64,000 nt of DNA, taken from NCBI RefSeq assembly GCF_007954585.1, contig NZ_CP042382.1, positions 124,001-188,000 on the forward strand. The letters are read 5' to 3'. The notes under the pieces are model-generated. The model was not told where the DNA came from, did no database searches, and saw only the letters and a list, made by a program, of their open reading frames with translations. Position 1 is the first letter of the stretch. Each line of letters opens with the position of its first letter. A program made the translations under genes and the position numbers. Positions 34,769 through 43,711 of the stretch are shown here, piece by piece. This DNA is from Pistricoccus aurantiacus (GTDB lineage: Bacteria; Pseudomonadota; Gammaproteobacteria; Pseudomonadales; Halomonadaceae).

Positions 34769-35998
34769 TTATCCGCGCCACCAGCGATTCGGCTTCACGT
34801 TGACCGCGGCCATGTCTTTGGGAATCTCCCGAGCGATACCGTGAATCTCCTGATAGACATCGATACCACCGGCCCAGCCGTTCAAGCGCTCGCGCCACTG
34901 CTCCCAAGGCTTGGGATTGAACTCCGGCGCGCACATCTCCGCGGCCTGCTGGCGCACCTCATCGGAAAGCGGTGCCACCCGCACGTTGTTCTTGGCGAAG
35001 ACGGTGCCAGGTATGGGGGTTTCCGCCGCCCCGACGATCTGAGTACGCCCTGCCTCGTTCATGCCCTGAGTGAATATCTGCGCGGTGTAGGCGGACTCCA
35101 TCACCTGGTCCTGCAAGTCGCTGCCCAGCTTGTCGAACACCGGCAGACTCATGGCGGTATGTTCCGTACCCGCGAAGAACTGCAGATCCACCGCCTGAGA
35201 AACCACCGGCGCCATGCCGGCGTAAGCCACCGCCGCCATCCAGGTCTCGGCACCGTCCAGCAAACCCTGACGCAACCCGTCCAAGGTTTCTTCCCAGGCC
35301 ACCGGCACCGGATTGAGGTTGAGCTGCTGCATGGCGATACGTCCCATCTGGGTACCCGTCACCCGATTCTTGGTTCCCTGAATATCCTCGAGCTTGGTTA
35401 CCAGCGGCTTGTCCTTCCACTTGAGACCCATCATCAGGCCGCGCAGGTCGCAGTGAGTGAACAGGAACTGGATGTTGTGACGCTGGCGCAAGGGTTCGCG
35501 CAGCAGTTTTTCGCTGCGCGGATCGTAGAAGAAATGAAACATCGACGCGGTGGAAGGGAACATGTAGGCGAAATCGAGCACGTTGTAATAAGGTGCGCCG
35601 CCGGCGGAATTCTGGGTCGAGGCGGAGAACATGTCGACGATGCCCTGCTGGGTCTTGCTGACGCAGTCGAGCTGGTTGCACACCTCGTTGCTACCCATGA
35701 ACTCGACGCGGATCGCGCCGTTGGTACGGGCCTCCAGATCCCGGGCGAAGAACAGCTGGCCTGATTTCTGGAGATCCAGGTTGCGTTCGTTGAAGCCCGA
35801 GGCGCCGAAACGCAGGGTATGTTTCGGCGTGGTCTGGCTGCGCTTTTTTTCTTCCTGCTCCGCGGCCCTGGCAAGACTGCTGGTGGTCAAGGCAGCGCCC
35901 AGGCCGGAGGCCGCCAACAGCGTCGACGTCAAGCCGAAGCGGCCTGAAATATTCATGAAGTCTCGCCGGGTGAGCTTCCCAAATTGTTGATTTTTCAT
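34769..35998 (-). CDS. TRAP transporter substrate-binding protein (DctP type)
   Basis: 409 residues with a Tat signal (TRRDFMNISGRFG followed by a hydrophobic stretch to SLARA). The mature part is a DctP-type solute receptor (TLRFGASGFNERNLDLQKSG, FARDLEARTNGAIRVEFMGS, YAGMAPVVSQAVDLQFFAGT). Tat export of TRAP receptors is known and fits a protein folded before export. The ATG at 35998 (MKNQQFGKL) follows GGAG; a longer frame from 36076 has no such site. First gene of the dctPQM operon, divergent from a GMC oxidoreductase. Substrate cannot be told; the oxidoreductase suggests an alcohol or hydroxy acid. Confidence 0.9.
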   Translation of the reverse strand: MKNQQFGKLTRRDFMNISGRFGLTSTLLAASGLGAALTTSSLARAAEQEEKKRSQTTPKHTLRFGASGFNERNLDLQKSGQLFFARDLEARTNGAIRVEFMGSNEVCNQLDCVSKTQQGIVDMFSASTQNSAGGAPYYNVLDFAYMFPSTASMFHFFYDPRSEKLLREPLRQRHNIQFLFTHCDLRGLMMGLKWKDKPLVTKLEDIQGTKNRVTGTQMGRIAMQQLNLNPVPVAWEETLDGLRQGLLDGAETWMAAVAYAGMAPVVSQAVDLQFFAGTEHTAMSLPVFDKLGSDLQDQVMESAYTAQIFTQGMNEAGRTQIVGAAETPIPGTVFAKNNVRVAPLSDEVRQQAAEMCAPEFNPKPWEQWRERLNGWAGGIDVYQEIHGIAREIPKDMAAVNVKPNRWWRG

Positions 35999-36093
35999 AT
36001 AAAACTCCACTTTCATGGTTGTTGTATTGTCTCGTGCCGCTTCCATCAAGCTAGGCCAGTTCACGACCGCATGCAAATAATTTTGATAATTTT

Positions 36094-36141
36094 TGTCTCT
36101 AAATTGACAAACAAATGATTATGACAAATATTGTTGAGACA
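36094..36141. promoter_or_regulatory. Repeated TTGTC/GACAA half-sites in divergent promoter
   Basis: TTGTC-N8-GACAA at 36094-36111, plus GACAA at 36123-36127 and GACAA again near 36138-36142, in the AT-rich gap between dctP (-) and the GMC gene (+). The pattern suggests an operator controlling both directions, with the nearby IclR-type protein as the obvious candidate. Confidence 0.45.
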
Positions 36142-36169
36142 ATTAATCTCATAAAACCAGGTGATCTTC

Positions 36170-37810
36170 ATGTCTTCCCAAGCCTCCCGCGCCTCTTCTC
36201 ATCAGTCGCCGTCTCGCGATAGCGAATACGATTACATCGTCATTGGCGCCGGGTCCGCCGGTTGTGTCATGGCCAACCGGTTGAGCGAAGATCCGGAGAC
36301 TAGCGTCCTGCTGCTGGAGGCGGGAGGAAGGGACTGGAACCCGTGGATTCACGTTCCCGTGGGCTACTTCAAGACCATGCACAATCCGGCCACGGACTGG
36401 TGTTACATGACGGAGCCGGATGCAGGCATCGCCAACCGGCAACTGCAATGGCCCCGGGGCAAGGTGCTGGGCGGGTCGAGTTCCCTCAACGGTCTTCTGT
36501 ACATTCGCGGCCAGCGGCAGGACTACGACGACTGGGCGCAACAGGGTAACGAGGGCTGGGACTACGCTTCCGTACTGCCCTATTTCAAGAAATCCGAACG
36601 CCAGTCCCGTGGCGAGGACGACTACCACGGCGTGGATGGCCCCTTGCGTGTGTCAGACCTGCGGCTGCGACGCGAAATCGCCGAACGTTTCATCGAGGCC
36701 GCAAAAGCCATCGGTATTCCCGAGAATCAGGACGCCAATGGCAAGGAGCAGGAGGGGGTGGGCTATTTTCAGCAGACCGCCTACAAGGGCTTTCGCTGGA
36801 GTACCGCCAAGGCGTTCCTGCGCCCGGCGCGCAAGCGCAAGAATCTCACCGTGATGACCCGGGCCCAGACCAAGAAGCTGCTGCTGGACAACAAGCGCGC
36901 CTACGGGGTCGTCTTTCAACAGCGCGACGAGGAAAAAACCGTCCGCGCCAGAAAGGAAATCATTCTGAGCAGCGGTGCCATCGGTTCACCACAAATTTTG
37001 CAAAATTCTGGAATCGGCGATCCGGAGCATCTGCAAGACGTAGGCGTCGAATGCGTGCACGAGTTGCCCGGGGTCGGGGAAAACCTGCAGGACCATCTGC
37101 AGGTTCGCCTGGTCTTCAAGACGAGTTGCAGCACCCTCAATGACGAAGTTCGCCATCCTTTGAAACAGTTCATGGTAGGAACCCAGTATGCCTTTACTCG
37201 TACCGGCCCGCTGACCCTGGCAGCCAGTCAGGTCTATATATTTACCAAATCACGCGAGGGACTGGATCGACCGGACATTCAGTTCCACATGCAGCCATTA
37301 AGCGCCGATAAACCCGCGGAAGGCGTACATCCCTTCTCTGCCTTTACCTCATCGGTTTGTCAGTTGCGTCCGCATAGTCGTGGCCGCGTCCGAATCACCA
37401 GTTCGGATCCAATGAAATACCCTGCCATCCATCCCAATTACTTGAGTGCCGAGGAAGACCAAAAAGTGGTGGTAGATGCCGTTAAGGTGGCCCGCAGAAT
37501 CGCCGAAGCAAAACCCTTGGCGGAAGTGATCACTGGAGAATACGTTCCCGGGGAGCAATTCCAGACCGACGAGGAATTGCTGGATGCGGCGCGTCAGTTC
37601 AGCCAGACCATTTATCACCCCGTCGGGACCTGCAAGATGGGTAGCGACGACATGGCGGTGGTGGATGCCCAGCTTCGTGTCCATGGTCTGAAGGGCCTGC
37701 GTGTGGTAGATGCCTCCATCATGCCGACGATCGTTTCCGGCAATACCAACGCCCCCACTATCATGATCGCCGAGAAAGCCGCCGACATGATCAAGAAAGA
37801 CGCGGTGTGA
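36170..37810 (+). CDS. GMC family FAD-dependent oxidoreductase (choline dehydrogenase-like)
   Basis: 546 residues. The FAD-binding GxGxxG is at 23-37 ([17 protein letters not shown]), GMC signature 1 near [20 protein letters not shown], signature 2 near [17 protein letters not shown], and the C-terminal active-site regions are [10 protein letters not shown] and [21 protein letters not shown] enzymes oxidise alcohols to aldehydes and pass electrons to quinone or oxygen. Start at 36170 behind AGGTGATC. It is divergent from the TRAP operon and shares its control region, so it likely acts on the imported compound. It is not coupled to a betaine aldehyde dehydrogenase, so a BetA role is unlikely. 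Confidence 0.88.
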   Translation: MSSQASRASSHQSPSRDSEYDYIVIGAGSAGCVMANRLSEDPETSVLLLEAGGRDWNPWIHVPVGYFKTMHNPATDWCYMTEPDAGIANRQLQWPRGKVLGGSSSLNGLLYIRGQRQDYDDWAQQGNEGWDYASVLPYFKKSERQSRGEDDYHGVDGPLRVSDLRLRREIAERFIEAAKAIGIPENQDANGKEQEGVGYFQQTAYKGFRWSTAKAFLRPARKRKNLTVMTRAQTKKLLLDNKRAYGVVFQQRDEEKTVRARKEIILSSGAIGSPQILQNSGIGDPEHLQDVGVECVHELPGVGENLQDHLQVRLVFKTSCSTLNDEVRHPLKQFMVGTQYAFTRTGPLTLAASQVYIFTKSREGLDRPDIQFHMQPLSADKPAEGVHPFSAFTSSVCQLRPHSRGRVRITSSDPMKYPAIHPNYLSAEEDQKVVVDAVKVARRIAEAKPLAEVITGEYVPGEQFQTDEELLDAARQFSQTIYHPVGTCKMGSDDMAVVDAQLRVHGLKGLRVVDASIMPTIVSGNTNAPTIMIAEKAADMIKKDAV

Positions 37811-37829
37811 AAGCCTGCAACTGAACCTT

Positions 37830-38798
37830 CTACAACCACCGCTTGCGCCGAAACAGCCAGACCAGGCTCAAGGCGGTGATAGCCATCACCCCGAGTAAGA
37901 CGAAGTAGCCGTAGCGGTAGGTCAGCTCAGGCATATAGACGAAGTTCATGCCGTAGAGGCCGGCGAGGAAACTGAGCGGCACGAAGATCGCGGTGATCAC
38001 CGTCAGTACCTGCATGGTGAGGTTGAGCTGGTGGGAGGATAGCGACATGTAACCGTCGATCAGGTCGCTGCAGATCTCATAGTACATGTTGGTCAGGCTG
38101 TACAGCCGTTCGAAACGCTCGTGCACGTCGTTGATGGCGTGTTCCGTGTCCTCGTCGTTCCGGGGCAGGTGCTCGTAGTCGAAGTTCTGCAGTTCCTGGG
38201 TGATCGCCAGGTGATAGTTGAAGACGCGACGCATCTTCAGCAGCCGGGAGCGATAGCCGATGATGCGCTTCATCAGGGTGTCGGTGCCGTTGTCGACCAG
38301 CTCGTCTTCCAGCACGCTGAGCTGGGTTTCGAATTCGAGCAGGCTTTCCTGGTAGAAGCCGGCGGAAATGTACATGACCTTCAGGGCGATATGGCCGGGG
38401 GATTTTTTCAGCAGGACGCTGCCATCCTGGCTCAGCATTCGGTCGATGCTCATGGCCAGGCTGGGATGCAGGCTGATCAGGTAGCGCTCGCCGATGAAGA
38501 AGGAAATCTGCTGCGGCTGGTAGTTGAGCTCCGCGTCGAAGGACGAGACGCCGCGATAGATGATCAGGGTGTGGGTCTCGAATTCCTCGACTTTCGGCGG
38601 GTGCCGGTCCTTGTGGGCATCGATGATCGCCAGGGGATGGCACTCGAAGCTCTCGAGCAGCGCCTGCTCGTCTTCCAGAGGCTCTCCTTGCAGATCGATC
38701 CAGATACGGCTTTGCGGATCGCTGCGCCAGCGCTCGATCAGCTCTTTCCCGCCGGTGTGGGACCGGCCCTCTCCGGTGATCAACAAGGTACGAATCAT
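37830..38798 (-). CDS. CorA/ZntB family divalent cation transporter
   Basis: 322 residues: a large N-terminal cytoplasmic domain, a long helix, and two C-terminal membrane segments joined by the hallmark loop [14 protein letters not shown]. Members carry Mg2+, Ni2+, Co2+ (CorA) or export or import Zn2+ (ZntB). The MPEL after GMN and the N-terminal pattern ([20 protein letters not shown]) are closer to the zinc-type ZntB than to classical CorA; I keep the general call. The start at 38798 (MIRTLLITG) fits; an upstream frame from 38882 crosses a terminator hairpin. Confidence 0.88.
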   Translation of the reverse strand: MIRTLLITGEGRSHTGGKELIERWRSDPQSRIWIDLQGEPLEDEQALLESFECHPLAIIDAHKDRHPPKVEEFETHTLIIYRGVSSFDAELNYQPQQISFFIGERYLISLHPSLAMSIDRMLSQDGSVLLKKSPGHIALKVMYISAGFYQESLLEFETQLSVLEDELVDNGTDTLMKRIIGYRSRLLKMRRVFNYHLAITQELQNFDYEHLPRNDEDTEHAINDVHERFERLYSLTNMYYEICSDLIDGYMSLSSHQLNLTMQVLTVITAIFVPLSFLAGLYGMNFVYMPELTYRYGYFVLLGVMAITALSLVWLFRRKRWL

Positions 38799-38821
38799 AA
38801 GCCCTGCCCTGCCTGCTAACG

Positions 38822-38849
38822 AAAAAACGCCGCCATGGAAGGCGGCGTT
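38822..38849 (-). terminator. Rho-independent terminator on the minus strand
   Basis: AACGCCGCC / GGCGGCGTT stem with a 6-base loop, followed on the minus strand by six T residues. It ends transcripts arriving from the large carboxypeptidase gene upstream, just before the CorA-type gene starts. Confidence 0.85.
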
Positions 38850-38929
38850 CGGTATTGAATACTGCTTGAGCGCATCAGGCAAGGGCGGTTATTTGCAAAG
38901 TTGGCGCTATCGCTCGGGGCTGAACCGTC

Positions 38930-39014
38930 GACTGGCCCAAGCGGAGGCGCTGTAAACCCTTCCATGGGCGCTACTTTTGCCATCCATGGCAAAAGACCTC
39001 CTTTTGGGCCAGTC
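38930..39014. repeat. Nested palindromic element (85 nt)
   Basis: Perfect 11-base outer arms (GACTGGCCCAA 38930-38940 and its complement 39004-39014), then GGAGG / CCTCC. Inside lies a second hairpin with TTTTGCCAT / ATGGCAAAA arms around CC (38975-38994). It lies between the carboxypeptidase stop and the terminator. The compact nested form suggests a REP- or MITE-like unit. I see no second copy in this window. Confidence 0.7.
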
Positions 39015-39053
39015 CCCGGCGCCCCTTGCCACATCCAGCTGTGTCTCTTCGAG

Positions 39054-42000
39054 CTATTTGCGATACCGCGACAACAGCTCACGTAGAATGCCGGGCACTT
39101 CCTTTTCCGCCCGGGAGAGCCAGTCCTTGACCTCGTTGACGGGAATATCCTCCCAGGGGCGGGAGGAGCGCCTGCCTTCGCGCCTGCCGTTCCACTGTTG
39201 GCCCCTATCCTCTTGCTGTCGATCGTCCCGCGGATTATCGCTGTCTTCCCACTGACGGGAGGAAGCGGAGGCTTGTTCCCTGGGCTCCTTGCCTTCGAGA
39301 CAGCGGCGCAGGTCTTCCGCATCGAGACGATATTTCGCCATCAGAGCGCGAATGCCGTCCTGGCTCAGCAGGCAGGCGATCAACCGGCGCCAGGCGGCTT
39401 CGTCGTCGCCGGGCCTGGCAGTCGGTGCTTCTTCCTCGGGCTTTTCATCAGGCTTTTCACTAATGGAAGGCGCCGGCCTGTCGTTGCGCAATATCGCCGC
39501 GGTCAGCAGCTGCTCCCGAGTGAAGGGCAAGCCCCGGCGGCTCTTGCCGCTGGCGCGAAGGCATATTCGATAAAGTCCGTGCATGGAAGTGGGCAGCACT
39601 GCTTCGAAAATCCCCGGCTCGACTTCATCGAGCGGTAGTTCCAGGCGACCATGATCCGGGCGCTCGATTTCCGCCACTATTCGGGCGCGCCGCTCCAGGG
39701 GTAGATCGTACTCGGTGAGCACGGCGCTGATACCGCACAGGCCGCCGGGGGCGAGACTTTCCTGATCGAGACGCGCCCGCATTCTCAGGTTCGAGTAGGC
39801 GTGCACGGAAAGGCTGTAGCGCACACCCCGAGGAACTTTTTGTTCGCCCTGCTCCGCCAGGTAGCGCTTCCACCGCTTCATGTCGATCTCGAGCACCGCC
39901 TGCCAGGTGCCCGCCCGGGCCGAATGCTCCCCCACCGGCAGCGGCAGGCCGAAGCGATAGAAGGCCATGTTGGTGCCTACCGCGTAGGTGGCACCGCTGG
40001 TGGTGGCGACGCCGGGATTGAGCACTTCCCCCTCCGGGGTTTCGAGCCAGTAGCGCAACAATGGCAAATCCGTGAGCAGGATCACCGTCGCCTCCACATC
40101 CGCCTCGGTCAGTTGGAAGGGAATGCGCTGCTTGGCGCCGGGAGCGATGCTGCCGCTGGGGTCGCGGACAATATCGCCCCGGGTCATGCCGGCAAGAATC
40201 TGGAGGAAGTACTTGGTCAGGCGAAAATGATCGTCGATCCCGCTGTCGAGCCGGCCTGTCAGCAGCAGATAGCCGTCCCGCTCGCCCGCCAGGGCCATCA
40301 ACCCGGCGGTGCTGACCTGACTTTCATTGCCCAGACCGATGGCGAAGGTACGCTCGTCGATGGCGCCGGAGGCATCCGCAATGCTCAGGGGCCGATTCTC
40401 GATGCCGTCGGTGAAGACGACGATCGCCTTCTCGTCGTAACCTGTTATCGGTGCCAGCACATTCCGAGCCATCATCAGGCCGTCACCGATGGAGGTATGA
40501 CCCGTCGGGTTGGCGGCATGAGCCAGAACGGCGTTGCGGGCGGCTTGGCGTCCCGGGTCCGCTACCTCGTCTGCGATGATGGGCGTGATGTCCAGACCCG
40601 GGTAGCTGGCATTGCCCACCGAGTAGGCGTCGTGATCGAAGCGCACCAGGCCCAGGGCGTTGCCAGGAGGAACCAGCTCGACGAAGCGTGCCGCCGCTTC
40701 GCGCAATACCTCTAGTCGGCTGGCGCCGAGCGCGCCGGCGGGAGCGTTCATGCTGGCGGACTGATCCAGGGCCAGCATCACCGCGACCTTGGCCCGCGCC
40801 TTTGTATTGGCGCGGATCGCCACCTCCCATTTTTCATCCGTGGCGTCGCAGCGTAGCCGCACGGTGCCTGTGGCCACGTCGCCGTCATTGGTGCCGGTAT
40901 AGGAAATCCATACCCGGGCGTGGGCGGGAGTTTCAACGTCCGGACGCGGGTCCGCTTCTCCGCTGGTTGGCCCCATGGGGGTGCCGAAGGCGGTGTCCGG
41001 CGGTCCGGAGGTGACCCTGGGCCCCTCGATGATTCGTACCGAAGCAGATCGGCAGCCGGTGACCTCGAAGTCGATGGCCCGGTATGTGGTCAGCCCTTCC
41101 GGCACGTCAAGAAAGTCGATCTCCAGAGGCGCCGGGGCGGTGACCCGCAGCGGCCAGGTCAGGCACGGCGCTTGAAGCAGAAAACGCAAAAGCCCCGAGG
41201 ACACCTCGCGAATCACGTCTTCCGCTTCGCTCCAGGGCGGGCGGAACTCGGTGCCGGTTTCCAGGGTAAAGGCGTAGACCTTAGGTTTGAGTGGATCGAG
41301 CAGATGCCGGGCGTAGACGTAGTCGGTGCTGGTCCCGGTGGTCGGGTAGAGCCCGAAGGAAAGCCCCGGGGAATAGTGGCGCCCGTTCACCGCTTCGATG
41401 CCCAGGCGAAGCTCCTCGGATAACGCCTGATACAGACTCAGATCATTTGTCTCGATGTATTCCCGATAGGCGTCCCCCGGCACGCCGCGCTCGCCGTCGT
41501 AGGCCGGGTTGAGGAAACTCATCGCCGGATCATGGGTCTGGTTCTCGTCGTGACCCCAGTTGTAGAGAATCAACTCCGAATAGCTGTGAATGTCGAAGAA
41601 CCAGCGGATTTGCGGATGCGTATCGAGCATCCAGATGATATTTCGGGTCTCCTGCTCCGAGTTCGGTGAGGGGCCGTGATAGACCAGGCTACAGGGGTCC
41701 GTAGAGATCGCCGAGGTATCCGCTGCTGGAGACAACTGAACGGGAAAATTGAACAGGAAATCGTAGTTGCGGTTGAGATCGACGCCGATGCAGTCCGGAG
41801 CGCCGCCGCTTTGGGTGGGATTGCGATTGCGTCGCCAACCCCCCGCTCCGCCGATCTCGTCCACCGCCTGGCTGTAGTGCAGGCCGTCCGGATTGGCCGT
41901 GGGCAGCACATAGAGATGGTAGCTCTCCATGATCTGGCGAATCTCCGCGGGGCTGTAGCTCACCGGGCCGTAGGAAAGGCCGGTGCCCAGATCGAAGGCT

Positions 42001-42236
42001 TCGAGCAGATCCGCCGCCAGGGACAGGCAGATTTCCGGCGGCATCCATTCCCGAGCGTGAAGCCCGCCGAGCAGAAACACCGCCGGGCGCGGGCCTTCCG
42101 CTCCCAGACGAACTGCGTAGACATTGCGCCCCTGCACCGTCGCATGAGGCAGCGTCATCAACCGGCAGGTGTCGGGATAGGCATCGGCAAGCGCCGCCAG
42201 ACCGCTCTCGAATTCACTCAGATTATGGTAGGCCAT
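39054..42236 (-). CDS. M14 zinc carboxypeptidase fused to a von Willebrand A domain
   Basis: Very large (1060 residues). The N-terminal third is an M14 metallocarboxypeptidase: zinc ligands His60 and Glu63 in GGLHAREWMPPE, His217 in FFDIHSYSEL, and general base Glu326 in FTLETGTEF. Residues about 480-690 are a von Willebrand A domain with the MIDAS parts LALDQSASM, TGHTSIGDGL and VVFTDGIEN. A beta-rich part follows, then an acidic, Gln/Arg-rich tail to residue 1060. No signal peptide is seen (MAYHNLSEFE), so it is either cytoplasmic or exported another way. It begins 3 bases after the partner at 42240-42599. Both active sites look complete. Role unknown. Confidence 0.85.
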   Translation of the reverse strand: MAYHNLSEFESGLAALADAYPDTCRLMTLPHATVQGRNVYAVRLGAEGPRPAVFLLGGLHAREWMPPEICLSLAADLLEAFDLGTGLSYGPVSYSPAEIRQIMESYHLYVLPTANPDGLHYSQAVDEIGGAGGWRRNRNPTQSGGAPDCIGVDLNRNYDFLFNFPVQLSPAADTSAISTDPCSLVYHGPSPNSEQETRNIIWMLDTHPQIRWFFDIHSYSELILYNWGHDENQTHDPAMSFLNPAYDGERGVPGDAYREYIETNDLSLYQALSEELRLGIEAVNGRHYSPGLSFGLYPTTGTSTDYVYARHLLDPLKPKVYAFTLETGTEFRPPWSEAEDVIREVSSGLLRFLLQAPCLTWPLRVTAPAPLEIDFLDVPEGLTTYRAIDFEVTGCRSASVRIIEGPRVTSGPPDTAFGTPMGPTSGEADPRPDVETPAHARVWISYTGTNDGDVATGTVRLRCDATDEKWEVAIRANTKARAKVAVMLALDQSASMNAPAGALGASRLEVLREAAARFVELVPPGNALGLVRFDHDAYSVGNASYPGLDITPIIADEVADPGRQAARNAVLAHAANPTGHTSIGDGLMMARNVLAPITGYDEKAIVVFTDGIENRPLSIADASGAIDERTFAIGLGNESQVSTAGLMALAGERDGYLLLTGRLDSGIDDHFRLTKYFLQILAGMTRGDIVRDPSGSIAPGAKQRIPFQLTEADVEATVILLTDLPLLRYWLETPEGEVLNPGVATTSGATYAVGTNMAFYRFGLPLPVGEHSARAGTWQAVLEIDMKRWKRYLAEQGEQKVPRGVRYSLSVHAYSNLRMRARLDQESLAPGGLCGISAVLTEYDLPLERRARIVAEIERPDHGRLELPLDEVEPGIFEAVLPTSMHGLYRICLRASGKSRRGLPFTREQLLTAAILRNDRPAPSISEKPDEKPEEEAPTARPGDDEAAWRRLIACLLSQDGIRALMAKYRLDAEDLRRCLEGKEPREQASASSRQWEDSDNPRDDRQQEDRGQQWNGRREGRRSSRPWEDIPVNEVKDWLSRAEKEVPGILRELLSRYRK

Positions 42237-42239
42237 GGC

Positions 42240-42599
42240 TCAGTCCTTGACGCCGACCCCGTGGGGCACGCTGCTATCTTCGAGGTAACGATTGCGCTTG
42301 CTGAGCTGCACTGCGCGGGCGGGAGTCTCGCGGGGAGATCGTACCTCGATGCTAGCCTGGGGGGAGACATCAGAGCGGGATAGCGCCTCGGAAAGATCAT
42401 CCAGCACATGACGGCGAGCGATGATTTCCGCCGCATAGCTGCCGTCATCCCGGCGATGAGGGCCGCGTCCCACCAGTTCGATCTCGCGACCTTCGAGAAG
42501 ATCGAGCATGGCTTGTCCGCTGGCGGTGACGAGGCGTGCCTGATGCAGAACGGCCTCGGGAGCCTGGGATTCCGGTGCGGCGGGAGGCAAGTCAACCAT
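42240..42599 (-). CDS. Small protein coupled to the M14-VWA gene
   Basis: 119 residues of unknown family, with no signal peptide or membrane segment. It contains a helical start (EAVLHQARLVTASGQAMLDL), a GRGPHRRDDGSYAAEIIARR part and an Arg-rich end. It starts at 42599 behind GAGGAGC and ends 3 bases before the large carboxypeptidase gene, so the two are surely cotranscribed and probably act together. It could be a chaperone, inhibitor or targeting partner; the sequence does not say. Confidence 0.75.
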   Translation of the reverse strand: MVDLPPAAPESQAPEAVLHQARLVTASGQAMLDLLEGREIELVGRGPHRRDDGSYAAEIIARRHVLDDLSEALSRSDVSPQASIEVRSPRETPARAVQLSKRNRYLEDSSVPHGVGVKD

Positions 42600-42744
42600 G
42601 GAATGCTCCTCGGTTCTCTCCAGTTTCCCCTTCGCCCAAGAGACAGCGTTGCTGGAGGCAAGAACATGGGAAGGATATTACAAGTCTAGCCCATTCCCGC
42701 CGCTCGTGAGGTACCTTCGAACATTCTTTTAGGATGCTGCTTTA

Positions 42745-43458
42745 TCAGGCTTTTGCTTCATAACTTGCTTTCAAACGATAGAATTCGGCGACGATGGCGT
42801 TCATTGCTTCAGGGTCGTAATCACACAGGCCGCTGACCACCAGTTTCTTGGAGCCGCTGCCGATGATTCGTCCCGCGGAGGTCATGCGAAATTCGAGCAG
42901 CGCCTCGCCGCGCTTGCCGATGACCTCGAAGGAGGAACCTGCAAATTCGAGCCCCGGCTCCTGCATGGCCAAGTGCTCGAGAGCAAAGCCCATGCTGTTG
43001 TAGATCACCAGCGGGCGCTGAGGATTGAACATGACGCCCTTGTCTTCCATCAACGGCTTCAGATAGTGCGGAAAGTTCTTTCCCGAAAAGGCCACGTAGC
43101 GCTGGGTAAAGGCTGCGACAGCGGCTTCGTCATGCGTCACATCGCCACTGCACTCGACTTCCAGATAGACCTTGCCTGAGGTATCGGCAACACGAATCAT
43201 CCCTGCTTCGTCTCGCTGGAAATCAAGACCGACGCCGGCGCCCACCATACTGCAGAACCGAAAACTCATGCGCTGGAACAAGCCGAAACGCTCAAGCACC
43301 AGCGCAAAAAGCAGATCGCCAGGCACGCAGAAGCGCCGGGCATCAGGATTGTGGATCGGGTTGTAGTCACCGGCGATTCGTTTGGCGAAATGGCTCGCCT
43401 GATCCGCATCAATAGTGATGCGTCCATCACGGATCGTGTAAAACTCGTCAAGAAACAT
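42745..43458 (-). CDS. DUF3581 family protein
   Basis: 237 residues matching the full length of the DUF3581 family (MFLDEFYTIRDGRITIDADQ, HFAKRIAGDYNPIHNPDARR, FCVPGDLLFALVLERFG). The DYNPIHxPxARRFCVPGDLLF segment resembles the hot-dog/MaoC-like hydratase pattern, so an acyl-binding fold is possible. Found widely in marine gammaproteobacteria; function unknown to me. It is divergent from nhaD, with about 250 bases between the starts. Confidence 0.85.
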   Translation of the reverse strand: MFLDEFYTIRDGRITIDADQASHFAKRIAGDYNPIHNPDARRFCVPGDLLFALVLERFGLFQRMSFRFCSMVGAGVGLDFQRDEAGMIRVADTSGKVYLEVECSGDVTHDEAAVAAFTQRYVAFSGKNFPHYLKPLMEDKGVMFNPQRPLVIYNSMGFALEHLAMQEPGLEFAGSSFEVIGKRGEALLEFRMTSAGRIIGSGSKKLVVSGLCDYDPEAMNAIVAEFYRLKASYEAKA

Positions 43459-43711
43459 TGCAAAATTTGCCTGAATGCTGAAAACGGCAAGCCAGAATGG
43501 AAGCCAACGCCCTAGTTCGCTATTGAATTTCTTGCACCATGCCGATAGGCGCCCTGCGGATCAAGAAAGGCAGGTTGTACCACAGCTTAGGCGAAGGTTG
43601 ACAGGACATTGTGCCCTCGATCGGTATAGTCTGATGCACGTCAAATTAGCCTATCCGGTGAACATGCTAGCATCCCGGTCACCCCAACCTGCCAAATCGA
43701 TACGCATACCA

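Noticed and set aside
38816-39322. Minus-strand frame overlapping the carboxypeptidase end and palindrome
   Set aside because: It overlaps the real carboxypeptidase frame and a terminator, and its sequence is low-complexity Pro/Ser/Arg.
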